NCBI GenBank assembly: GCA_014377395.1
Contig: JACMPS010000185.1
Coordinates: 1-11,327, forward strand
Origin: Chthonomonadaceae bacterium
GTDB taxonomy: Bacteria; Armatimonadota; Chthonomonadetes; Chthonomonadales; Chthonomonadaceae
DNA length: 11,327 nt
Reading direction: 5' to 3'
Translations under genes and position numbers: made by a program
Notes under the pieces: model-generated
Databases searched by the model: none
Told to the model about the DNA's origin: nothing
Seen by the model: only the letters and a program-made list of their open reading frames with translations
Shown here: positions 1-6,672 of the stretch, piece after piece
How positions within the stretch are numbered: the stretch's first letter is position 1
How the letters are laid out: every line of letters starts with the position of its first letter

Positions 1-1584
1 CTACACCCCGCTTCGGCGGCGGGGGTGGAAGTGCGTATTCAGCACACCGACAACTCAATCGAAGAGGGATCGTTGCCGGACTTGATCGCTCCGCATCAGC
101 CTTTATTCGATATTCGTGGGATCACACATAAGGTGGGTGCAGAATCGGAGCCAGAGAGGTGGCTTGAAACTCGCTTTGCAGGCGATGTTTTCGAGATGGA
201 AGATCAACGCAACTGGACGGACGCTTCCTTCAAGACTTACAGCACCCCGCTTTCTCTCCCCTACCCCGTCCCGATAACGACAGGAACCAAAATTCAGCAG
301 TCTGTCAGTGTTCGCCCCGTTCCGCCTTTGCCCGAACCTCTGCGGGGAGTCGCCCGCTTTGTCAATCGTTTTATCGAGCCGCAGTTCACCGTCTCCGCAG
401 TCTCTAACGCAGAGACATTGGATTTGCCGAAAATCGGATTTTCTCAACTAACGACTCAGGATAAACGAGCTCGAAGTTTGATGGAGGCATTGAAGCCCAA
501 TCATCTGTACTTGATGACAAGAGCGGAGAGAGATGACGGCAACAAACCACATTCAATGATTCTCAATTTTACACATGCTCTCCCGGAAGTTCCGCGTGAA
601 GTCGCAATCTACCTGACCAATAACGCGGAAGATGAGCTAGTGGACTTTATGTATCAGTTGGCAAGAGCCTCACAACAACATAAGATTGACCGAATTCTTC
701 TCTTTCACAGGGACGAGAAATCTACCGATGCCAAATGGGTGAAATTGGCAAAGGAGATTTTGCGCTCCGCCGGAATTATGGCTCCGATTTATGCCGGTAC
801 GGAAGGCAATTTCACGGAATTGAACCGGAACCGCCCCGATGTCGGTGATCTGGACGGCGTGACTTATTCGATCAATCCACAGGTTCATGCCTTTGATGAT
901 GCCTCGATTGTGGAGACGTTCGAGGCAATTCCGCTTACCGCCGAAACCGTCCGCAGTTTCGCTCCCGGTCTGCCGATTTCGATTTCTCCCGTGACGCTCC
1001 GCCCACGAGATGGGATGATACCCCCTGGCGACCCACGACAGACAACACTCTTCGGGGCGGGGTGGACGCTCGGCGTGATCGAGGCTCTGGCTCGTGCGGG
1101 AGTTCAGAGTACGACGTTTCTTTCGGGAGCGGCGCAACAGGGTCTTATGGACATAAACACAGATGCCGTACCCTACCGAAGTGCCCTGTGGAACCAGGAC
1201 GCGCCGGGGAATCAGGATTTGCCGGGTACGATTTTCCCGCTCTACTATGTTTTTCGTGATCTTGCCGATTTTCAGAACGGCGTTGTGATTCCCCTAGAAG
1301 GCTTTGACCGACTGCAAATGATCGCCCTTCAACTGAGAAAAGGAGACCGCATGCGAACCCTTTACGCGAATCTGACCCGCAAACCTCTGCGCGTTCTCCA
1401 CAGCACGGGTCAAGAAACCGTCACCGTCCTCACGCTTGATGAGACCACGCAGAAGTTCTCGCTGACCGACCCCGAAGCGTTCCGTACCTCGCGCTTAGCC
1501 ACCCTCTCCGCGAAGGAAAAGAAGGTTTCGATCTCCCTCAAGCCCCACGCTTATGTGCGCGTGGACGAAGAGTCAACGGTCTGA
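1..1584 (+). CDS. D-apionate lactonase-like protein (5'-truncated by window edge)
   Basis: The reading frame is open to base 1, so the start lies outside the window; a GTG at 25 is in frame but has no reason to be the true start. 527 residues are visible. Motifs I recall from the D-apionate lactonase (ApnL) family are present: EDQRNWTDASFKTY (from about visible residue 67), FTELNRNRP (from 271), SINPQVHAFD (from 290), SPVTLRPR (from 329) and DPRQTTLFGAGWTLG (about 345-360). The expected layout is an N-terminal beta domain, a central TIM-barrel-like domain and a short C-terminal beta domain ending in a barrel-lid segment such as YANLTRKPLRV. In that family the enzyme hydrolyses D-apionolactone to D-apionate in the breakdown of apiose, a branched plant-wall sugar. 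No other apiose gene is visible here, so the substrate could be a different sugar lactone. The family match is from memory of motifs; the reaction is inferred. Confidence 0.62.
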   Translation, partial: LHPASAAGVEVRIQHTDNSIEEGSLPDLIAPHQPLFDIRGITHKVGAESEPERWLETRFAGDVFEMEDQRNWTDASFKTYSTPLSLPYPVPITTGTKIQQSVSVRPVPPLPEPLRGVARFVNRFIEPQFTVSAVSNAETLDLPKIGFSQLTTQDKRARSLMEALKPNHLYLMTRAERDDGNKPHSMILNFTHALPEVPREVAIYLTNNAEDELVDFMYQLARASQQHKIDRILLFHRDEKSTDAKWVKLAKEILRSAGIMAPIYAGTEGNFTELNRNRPDVGDLDGVTYSINPQVHAFDDASIVETFEAIPLTAETVRSFAPGLPISISPVTLRPRDGMIPPGDPRQTTLFGAGWTLGVIEALARAGVQSTTFLSGAAQQGLMDINTDAVPYRSALWNQDAPGNQDLPGTIFPLYYVFRDLADFQNGVVIPLEGFDRLQMIALQLRKGDRMRTLYANLTRKPLRVLHSTGQETVTVLTLDETTQKFSLTDPEAFRTSRLATLSAKEKKVSISLKPHAYVRVDEESTV

Positions 1585-1631
1585 TCTGCTCCCCTCGTAC
1601 AAACTCAAGCAAAAGCGATTCTGCATTGGCC

Positions 1632-1655
1632 CCCTCCCCTTATGCAAGGGGAGGG
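1632..1655. repeat. GC-rich hairpin, CCCTCCCC/GGGGAGGG type
   Basis: The arms ccctcccctt (1632-1641) and aaggggaggg (1646-1655) pair perfectly around the loop atgc. A second ggggaggggc run follows at about 1659-1668 and could compete for the left arm. A related but diverged hairpin lies at 5555-5579 (ccctctccca / tgggggaggg). Hairpins of this composition are common as dispersed intergenic repeats in several environmental phyla. It might also slow or end transcription from the upstream gene, but no U-tract follows it. Confidence 0.6.
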
Positions 1656-1697
1656 TTGGGGAGGGGCTAGAAAGGTCTGTTTGCCGCAACACGGATG

Positions 1698-1747
1698 CCG
1701 CAGGAATAAATTCCGCGCCAGGAGGCGTTCCGCCCCGTGTCCTGCGG
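1698..1747. repeat. Dispersed repeat, family 2, copy A
   Basis: Bases 1698-1736 match 7819-7857 at 34 of 39 positions by eye, without gaps. The shared core is a GAATnAATTCCGCGC segment followed by GGAGGCGT-CCGCCCC. In this copy the ends ccgcagga (1698-1705) and tcctgcgg (1740-1747) are inverted repeats, so the whole unit can fold. Confidence 0.7.
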
Positions 1748-1809
1748 ACACTAAATTCGTGCTTGCCGGATCGAATAAAAGGTTGCGAGAGGCTTCATCA
1801 CTATTGCTT

Positions 1810-1869
1810 TTGCATTGAGCCCACGCAAGTTGTCTTCGCGCTTTTGTAGCCGGGGAATTCATTCCCCGG
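1810..1869. repeat. Dispersed repeat, family 1, copy A
   Basis: This 60-base unit matches 10965-11024 at 52 of 60 positions without gaps. It contains the inverted repeat ccggggaat/attccccgg (1850-1858 and 1861-1869). Compared with the other copy, the first small hairpin (gtccac/gtggac) is broken, so this copy looks more decayed. A second degenerate palindromic piece follows (ccgggga at about 1878-1884 and ctgctac at about 1897-1903). Confidence 0.8.
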
Positions 1870-1959
1870 ACTCCCTCCGGGGAAAAGATTGATTCACTGC
1901 TACGACTTTTCGACATAGGGTGAGGTCAGAACAAAACGTCTTTCCAAATCCCGGAAGTA

Positions 1960-1968
1960 TGGTAGAAT
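1960..1968 (+). promoter_or_regulatory. Extended -10 promoter for the cytochrome/DUF1549 gene
   Basis: The sequence TGGTAGAAT fits an extended -10 element (TGn plus a TATAAT-like hexamer, 5 of 6). No good -35 lies 16-18 bases upstream, which extended -10 promoters tolerate. Transcription would begin near 1975, about 90 bases before the ATG at 2065. Confidence 0.45.
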
Positions 1969-2064
1969 CTTGAAACATGAGGCATGGCGACGTGTCAGAG
2001 TTAAAGACGTATCCTGTTTTGATTTATTTTTTCTATTTACTTGCGAAATTGCCTTAACACTCTT

Positions 2065-5000
2065 ATGATTATCTCAACAAAAAACACTCTTTTTCTTACC
2101 GCCAATGTCGCCGTCCTTGCCCTCGGTTTCGGTGCGCTGATAGGTCACGCCGACGACCTCAAAACCACCTCTCCTGCGATGATACAGGAGGCGAAAATTG
2201 CGTTTTTCGAGAATAAGATTCGTCCGATGCTTGCCGATAAGTGCCTGAGTTGCCATAGCGGAGATCATGCGATGGCGGAACTGCGTCTTGACACCGATGA
2301 AGGCTGGAAAAAAGGCGGAGCGTCCGGTTTGCCACTTTTTGCAAAGGAAAACCCTGAGAAAAGTTTGTTCCTGACCGTCCTTCACTATGATGGCAAAGTG
2401 AAAATGCCACCCGCCGGCAAACTCTCCGACAAGGAAATCGCCTCCGTTACAACGTGGGTGAAGATGGGCGCATCCCTCCCCTCCTATGCGAAAAAGCCTG
2501 TTGAAGCGACGAAAGCCGCTCCCGCTTATCCTGCTACCGCCGCTAATTTCTGGTCGTTTCGTCCGGTGAAAAAATTGCCCGCGCCAACCGTGAAAGCCTC
2601 TGCGTGGGTCAAAAACCCGATTGATGCGTTTGTGCTGGCGAAACTGGAAGAAAAAGGATTAAAGCCCGCCCCTCCCGCCGACAAGCGTACTCTGCTTCGG
2701 CGTGTCTCTCTCGATCTTGTCGGGTTGCCCCCGACTCCACAGGAGATGGCGGATTTCTTGAACGATAAATCGCCCACCGCTTTTACAAAAGTTGTGGATC
2801 GCCTTCTGGCGTCGCCACATTACGGCGAACGATGGGGGCGGCACTGGCTCGACGTGGCACGCTACGCCGACTCGAACGGGCAGGACGAGAATCTTGCGTT
2901 TTCCAATGCGTTTCGTTATCGGGATTACGTGATTGCCGCCTACAACAAGGACACACCCTACAACGACTTCATCAAGCAACAACTCGCGGGGGATCTCATG
3001 CCGACAACGGATGAAAACCTGCGGAATGAGCGTCTTACCGCCACCGGGTTTCTCTCGCTAGGAGCGAAAGTTCTGGCGGAACAGGACAAGCCCAAAATGG
3101 TGATGGACATTGTGGATGAACAAATCGAAGTGACGAGCAAAGCCTTTCTTGGCTTGACGGTTGCTTGTGCGCGTTGCCACAACCACAAATTCGATCCGAT
3201 CCCGACTGCCGACTACTACGCTCTTGCCGGAATTTTCAGAAGCACGAAAACAATGGCGAATTTAGGTTTTGTGTCGAATTGGAACGAGCGTTCACTCGCC
3301 ACAAAATCAACCGAAGCGGCAAAAACCGCACACCAGGAAAAAGTTGTTGTTGCACAAAAAAGTTTGAGGGAGGTGCGTCAAGTTGCCGACGCCGAACTCA
3401 CCCGTAGCCTTATCCCCGCCGCGAAACAGTATTTGCTGACGGCATGGAAGGTGGCGCGTCAACCGGGTATTTTCTCTCGTGCAGACTTGAAACCTGAAGC
3501 GGGCGAAGTTCGCAAACTCGTAGAAGCGGAAACCTTTATACGCGGCAATGCCCTGCGAAACACGGAAACCTATGGCGCAGGAATCGGCGTGATCCAAACC
3601 GGAAGTGCCCCCACTTTTGCGGAGTGGGACATTGACCTGCCGAAAGCCGGAAATTACGGGTTGGAACTGCGCTACGCGGCACAAGAGTCACGCCCGATGA
3701 AACTGAGCATCAACGGCAAAATCGTGCGTGAAGATGCCGCGAGAAGTGTGACAGGATCGTGGAACCCCGATGGACAACGCTGGGAATCGCAAGGGGTTTT
3801 TGCATTTCAGCAGGGAAAGAACACCGTAAAGATCGAGCGTGACGGGTCTATTCCGCACCTCGACAAACTCATTCTCATTTCGGTAGATGAAAAGACGGTT
3901 CCCGGCGGAAAAATAGTGAGCGTCGAGGACATCGCAAAAGCCGCCAATTTGATTCCCGCTCTTATTGGACAGATTGCGGTACCGCTCTCCAAACCAGAGA
4001 ACAGCCCTCTTTTCTTCCCGGTCTACCTTGTTCGGGAAGGGCAGAAAGACGCCGGAAATGCAACGCCAATCACGATTCACTTTGAGTCGGGAAGGGTGAT
4101 CAATCCGTTTGTTCGAGCAAATTTTGAGGGGAAAGCGTTCTCGTCGCCGGAGGCGGTGCTGGAGCATCTCGCGGAACTTTTAGCCTCACTGCCGAAAGAT
4201 TCCGCCGCTCTCTCCACCGAGCAAAAAGATTTCACGGCACAATTTACAGGTCATCAGGGAATTTTCTCCGCTCCCGAAAAGTCTGATGCGTTTTACTCGC
4301 CAAAGGCAACCGCCGAAGTCAAAACGGCAGAAGCGGAAGTCAAAAAAATGATGGACGCAATGCCGACAACCCCTATCGCAATGGCGGTGGATGAGGGACA
4401 CATCGAAAACTGTAAAATTCATATTCGGGGCAATCACCTCACCCTCGGTGAAGAGGTTTCACGCCATTTCCTGAGCGTGGTTTCCAACGTCCCTGCCCCG
4501 ACGATTCCTGCTACTCAGAGTGGACGCCTGCAACTTGCGGAGTGGATTGCAAATCCGAAAAACCCGCTTACCGGGCGAGTTGTCGTGAACCGTATCTGGC
4601 AGGATCATTTTGGGGCGGGACTGGTGCGTACCCCGGACAACTTCGGGCTTGTCGGCGAACGTCCTTCGCACCCGGAACTGCTCGACTGGCTCTCGGCAAC
4701 CTTCACCGATCCAAAAGGCGTTAATTGGTCTCAGAAAAAACTACATCGGCTAATTTTGCTTTCCAGTACCTATCAACAAAGCGTTGTCAACAATCCGAAA
4801 GCCTCACTGGTTGATCCCGATAATACGTTGCTGTGGCGGATGAATCGCCAGCGTCTTCAGGCGGAACCCCTGCGCGACTCGTTTATGGCAACGGCGGGAA
4901 CGCTCGACATGAAGATGGGCGGCACTCTGCTGATAACGAAAAATAATGATTACGTCACCAACGATCAATCCGGCAATGCCGCCAACTACAACGCCCTGCG

Positions 5001-5409
5001 CCGAAGCGTTTATCTCCCAATTATCCGTAATGCACTGTTCGATATGTTTCTGGCATTCGATTTTGGAGACCCCTCAATGGTGAACGCAAAACGAGCAACT
5101 ACAACCGTTGCGCCACAGGCTCTTTATGTGATGAATTCGCCTTTCGTCATGGAACAGGCAGCCGCTTTCGCACAGTCTCTCCTCGCCACAGAAGTAACGA
5201 GTGATAACGCCCGAATTCGTGCTGCGTACCTTCGTGCCTATTCTCGTTCTGCGATTCCCACTGAGGTCTCTCGTTCTCTCGTTTTCCTGAAAAGGTTCGA
5301 CGCCGCTCTTTCGCAAATGGAGCCTGATGCCACCAAACGACGCACACGCACCTGGGCGATGTTCTGCCAGACGCTGTTTGCGGCGAATGAGTTTCTGTAT
5401 GTGGACTAG
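2065..5409 (+). CDS. Exported cytochrome c / DUF1549 / DUF1553 protein with carbohydrate-binding-like insert
   Basis: 1114 residues from ATG 2065; a TTG at 2041 is in frame but would put hydrophilic residues ahead of the signal peptide. Residues 1-30 form a Sec-type signal ending near GHA-DD. Residues about 40-140 are a planctomycete-type cytochrome c domain with heme motif CLSCH (C60, C63, H64) and the partner stretch KMPPAGKLSD. Residues about 180-400 are DUF1549, with GERWGRHWLDVARYADSNG and a second heme-type motif CARCH (368-372) followed by NHKFDPI. Residues about 486-605 look like a CBM6/35-like beta-sandwich (VEAETF start, FAEWDIDLPKAGNYGLELRY, LDKLILIS). Residues about 819-1090 are DUF1553 (PLTGRVVVNRIWQDHFG). 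Such proteins are thought to act outside the cytoplasm in polysaccharide use or redox chemistry; the reaction is unknown. The usual DUF1501 partner is not downstream on this strand. The start has no clear Shine-Dalgarno sequence. Confidence 0.9.
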   Translation: MIISTKNTLFLTANVAVLALGFGALIGHADDLKTTSPAMIQEAKIAFFENKIRPMLADKCLSCHSGDHAMAELRLDTDEGWKKGGASGLPLFAKENPEKSLFLTVLHYDGKVKMPPAGKLSDKEIASVTTWVKMGASLPSYAKKPVEATKAAPAYPATAANFWSFRPVKKLPAPTVKASAWVKNPIDAFVLAKLEEKGLKPAPPADKRTLLRRVSLDLVGLPPTPQEMADFLNDKSPTAFTKVVDRLLASPHYGERWGRHWLDVARYADSNGQDENLAFSNAFRYRDYVIAAYNKDTPYNDFIKQQLAGDLMPTTDENLRNERLTATGFLSLGAKVLAEQDKPKMVMDIVDEQIEVTSKAFLGLTVACARCHNHKFDPIPTADYYALAGIFRSTKTMANLGFVSNWNERSLATKSTEAAKTAHQEKVVVAQKSLREVRQVADAELTRSLIPAAKQYLLTAWKVARQPGIFSRADLKPEAGEVRKLVEAETFIRGNALRNTETYGAGIGVIQTGSAPTFAEWDIDLPKAGNYGLELRYAAQESRPMKLSINGKIVREDAARSVTGSWNPDGQRWESQGVFAFQQGKNTVKIERDGSIPHLDKLILISVDEKTVPGGKIVSVEDIAKAANLIPALIGQIAVPLSKPENSPLFFPVYLVREGQKDAGNATPITIHFESGRVINPFVRANFEGKAFSSPEAVLEHLAELLASLPKDSAALSTEQKDFTAQFTGHQGIFSAPEKSDAFYSPKATAEVKTAEAEVKKMMDAMPTTPIAMAVDEGHIENCKIHIRGNHLTLGEEVSRHFLSVVSNVPAPTIPATQSGRLQLAEWIANPKNPLTGRVVVNRIWQDHFGAGLVRTPDNFGLVGERPSHPELLDWLSATFTDPKGVNWSQKKLHRLILLSSTYQQSVVNNPKASLVDPDNTLLWRMNRQRLQAEPLRDSFMATAGTLDMKMGGTLLITKNNDYVTNDQSGNAANYNALRRSVYLPIIRNALFDMFLAFDFGDPSMVNAKRATTTVAPQALYVMNSPFVMEQAAAFAQSLLATEVTSDNARIRAAYLRAYSRSAIPTEVSRSLVFLKRFDAALSQMEPDATKRRTRTWAMFCQTLFAANEFLYVD

Positions 5410-5554
5410 ATGACTCGCCTTACGCAATGAAGAAAAATCAAACACCTACTTCGTTAGAGACCACAGAGGCACAGAAAAGACAAGAGGAAAGATAATCTCA
5501 CGCAAAGGCGCGAAGAGAGAAGCACAAAGAAGGAACGGGCATTTGCCTTGACTT

Positions 5555-5579
5555 CCCTCTCCCAGATTTTGGGGGAGGG
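5555..5579. repeat. GC-rich hairpin, second member
   Basis: The arms ccctctccca (5555-5564) and tgggggaggg (5570-5579) pair with one G-U and a five-base loop. It resembles the hairpin at 1632-1655 in composition and geometry. The sequence then continues through ctgattgggcgagatcagag, again purine/pyrimidine-structured repeat DNA. Confidence 0.5.
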
Positions 5580-5626
5580 CTGATTGGGCGAGATCAGAGT
5601 GGGGGCTTTCCTCTATGCCCAGCAAA

Positions 5627-5674
5627 AAACATTTGTCCCCCTCAGAAACCGGTTTCTGAGGGGGACAAATGTTT
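5627..5674 (-). terminator. Perfect 48-bp palindrome; terminator of the regulator gene
   Basis: The arms 5627-5650 and 5651-5674 are exact reverse complements of 24 bases each with no spacer; the centre is aaaccggttt. Read on the minus strand, the hairpin is followed directly by a run of six T (complement of 5624-5629), and it lies 31 bases after the regulator's TAA. That is the layout of an intrinsic terminator for the minus-strand gene. On the plus strand only three T follow (5672-5674), so it would be weaker for the DUF1549 gene. Confidence 0.75.
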
Positions 5675-5705
5675 CGGGATATGTCATGCGAATCACGCCA
5701 TAAAC

Positions 5706-6446
5706 TTAATGCGTGATTGCCTCCTCCGATAAGACGGCGAGGGTTTGTTTTTTGTTCCGAGCAAGACCATTTCGGGTTTCTTCAACGGCATTTCCAGGTT
5801 GGAGTTGAGGGAGCGCAACCTCACATACGCGGAAAACGCATACGGACGATCCTTTTCCCTGCATTTGTTCCAATTGAACTTTAACTTCACCGAGTACGCT
5901 TGTGTACAAAGGTTCCAAGCCCCCACAACAAACCTCCGGGTAGTGTCGTGCCGTCGAGCAAACGGCGCAGTTGCGTTTGATGAACAGGAATTCTCCCGCT
6001 TCCACCTCTTTCACCTCCGCCATGTAGCCGCGTTCGGTTTCGAGTTGCACCAGTTTTTGCATCCGCTCTTGCAGTGTCGCTCCCTGCAATCGTCCTGCAA
6101 CAGAAGCCCTCAAACGTTCGTGTCGAGCCAGATTGAGGTTTTTGACTGCCTCTTCGCCCCTCTCGATTTTCAGTTCGTCCAACAATTGCGTCGCCAGAAG
6201 ATCGTAGGCGCGTGGAAAGCCCTCATCCCCTGTTTCCGTAATTCGATACCGATGCGAGGGACGCCCCAACCCCCGCCGTTCCACCGCTACCGCGACTGTC
6301 CCTTCTGCCTCAAGTGAGGTGAGGTGTTGGCGCACGGCAACGGGTGAAATCTCCAACCGATGTGACAATTCTTCAGCAGTCATCGCTCCAAAAACCTTGA
6401 TTGCAGTTAAGATTTCCTGACGTGTAATTCCGTTTGCTCGTGGCAT
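5706..6446 (-). CDS. SufR-like transcriptional regulator (HTH plus Cys-rich domain, COG2345 type)
   Basis: 246 residues. Residues about 8-72 form a winged helix-turn-helix of DeoR/ArsR type: TAEELSHRLEISPVAVRQHL is the helix-turn-helix and RRGLGRPSHRYRIT the wing. Residues about 75-155 are helical and charged. The C-terminal domain has C160, C163, C173, C174, C203 and C208 in the pattern NCAVC...HYPEVCC...SVCVFRV. The pair C160-x12-C173 matches the cysteine spacing I recall for SufR, the iron-sulfur-sensing repressor of suf operons. An iron-sulfur or other redox/metal cofactor is therefore likely but inferred. No suf gene is nearby, so its target is unknown and may be its own promoter. ATG at 6446 is preceded by AGGAG at 12 bases, a long spacing. 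The BMP gene upstream on the same strand ends in its own terminator, so the regulator is probably transcribed alone. Confidence 0.8.
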   Translation of the reverse strand: MPRANGITRQEILTAIKVFGAMTAEELSHRLEISPVAVRQHLTSLEAEGTVAVAVERRGLGRPSHRYRITETGDEGFPRAYDLLATQLLDELKIERGEEAVKNLNLARHERLRASVAGRLQGATLQERMQKLVQLETERGYMAEVKEVEAGEFLFIKRNCAVCSTARHYPEVCCGGLEPLYTSVLGEVKVQLEQMQGKGSSVCVFRVCEVALPQLQPGNAVEETRNGLARNKKQTLAVLSEEAITH

Positions 6447-6470
6447 TCGCTCTCTACTCTCCTAATTTTT

Positions 6471-6499
6471 ACTATGTCATTAAAATGATTATTTATCAA
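6471..6499 (-). promoter_or_regulatory. Candidate promoter of the SufR-like regulator
   Basis: On the minus strand TTGATA (complement of 6494-6499; 5 of 6 to the -35 consensus) is followed after 17 bases by CATAGT (6471-6476; 4 of 6 to the -10). The predicted transcript would start about 18 bases before the ATG. The -10 box forms one arm of the inverted repeat actatgt/acatagt (6471-6477 and 6501-6507). Confidence 0.4.
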
Positions 6500-6509
6500 A
6501 ACATAGTTG

Positions 6510-6523
6510 TTTACGCACGTAAA
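6510..6523. promoter_or_regulatory. Operator-like palindrome upstream of the regulator
   Basis: The 14 bases tttacg-ca-cgtaaa form an inverted repeat with six-base arms, just upstream of the predicted -35 in an AT-rich stretch. Two more dyads lie beside it: tcatt-aa-aatga (6477-6488) and actatgt/acatagt (6471-6477, 6501-6507). Placement next to a DNA-binding regulator suggests autoregulation or an activator site; this is inference. Confidence 0.35.
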
Positions 6524-6586
6524 ACGCTCCTCTACTGCTTTTCCAAGATTAAATTTTATAAAGTTTTCTGATATATTACAGGACAC

Positions 6587-6641
6587 TTAAAAAACCTCTT
6601 CCTATGTCGGAATTCATAGAGAATCCCGCATGGGAAGAGGT
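6587..6641 (-). terminator. Intrinsic terminator of the BMP lipoprotein gene
   Basis: The arms 6594-6606 (acctcttcctatg) and 6629-6641 (catgggaagaggt) pair over 13 bases with one G-U, with a 22-base loop. On the minus strand the hairpin is followed by six T (complement of 6589-6594). It lies about 30 bases after the TAG stop at 6673-6675. It separates this gene from the regulator downstream. Confidence 0.75.
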
Positions 6642-6672
6642 GTCGGAAACTTTCTCAAATCAATCTTTTGCA

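Larger units (their letters stand above)
1585..2064. other. Intergenic region with three repeat units
   Basis: This 480-base stretch has no convincing protein gene apart from a doubtful 26-codon frame at 1977-2057. It holds, in order, a GC-rich hairpin (1632-1655), a family-2 repeat (1698-1747), a family-1 repeat (1810-1869) and an extended -10 promoter (1960-1968). No T-run follows the first hairpin, so a conventional terminator for the upstream gene is not evident. Confidence 0.7.
5410..5705. other. Convergent intergenic region with decayed repeats
   Basis: The region between the DUF1549 gene and the minus-strand regulator has no supported gene. It starts with A-rich, low-complexity DNA carrying accacagaggcacag (from about 5459) and ctcacgcaaaggcgcgaag (about 5497-5515), which resemble worn copies of short repeats seen between genes in many bacteria. 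A CCCTCTCCC/GGGGGAGGG hairpin (5555-5579) and the perfect palindrome at 5627-5674 follow. Confidence 0.6.

Noticed and set aside
1632..5579. Possible CRISPR-like or clustered repeat array from the several GC-rich hairpins
   Set aside because: Units are few, far apart, divergent and lack regular spacers; they fit dispersed intergenic repeats.
5745..6317. 190-codon plus-strand open frame opposite the regulator
   Set aside because: It lies entirely antisense to a clear winged-helix regulator, has no recognisable motif and reads as a mirror of that gene.
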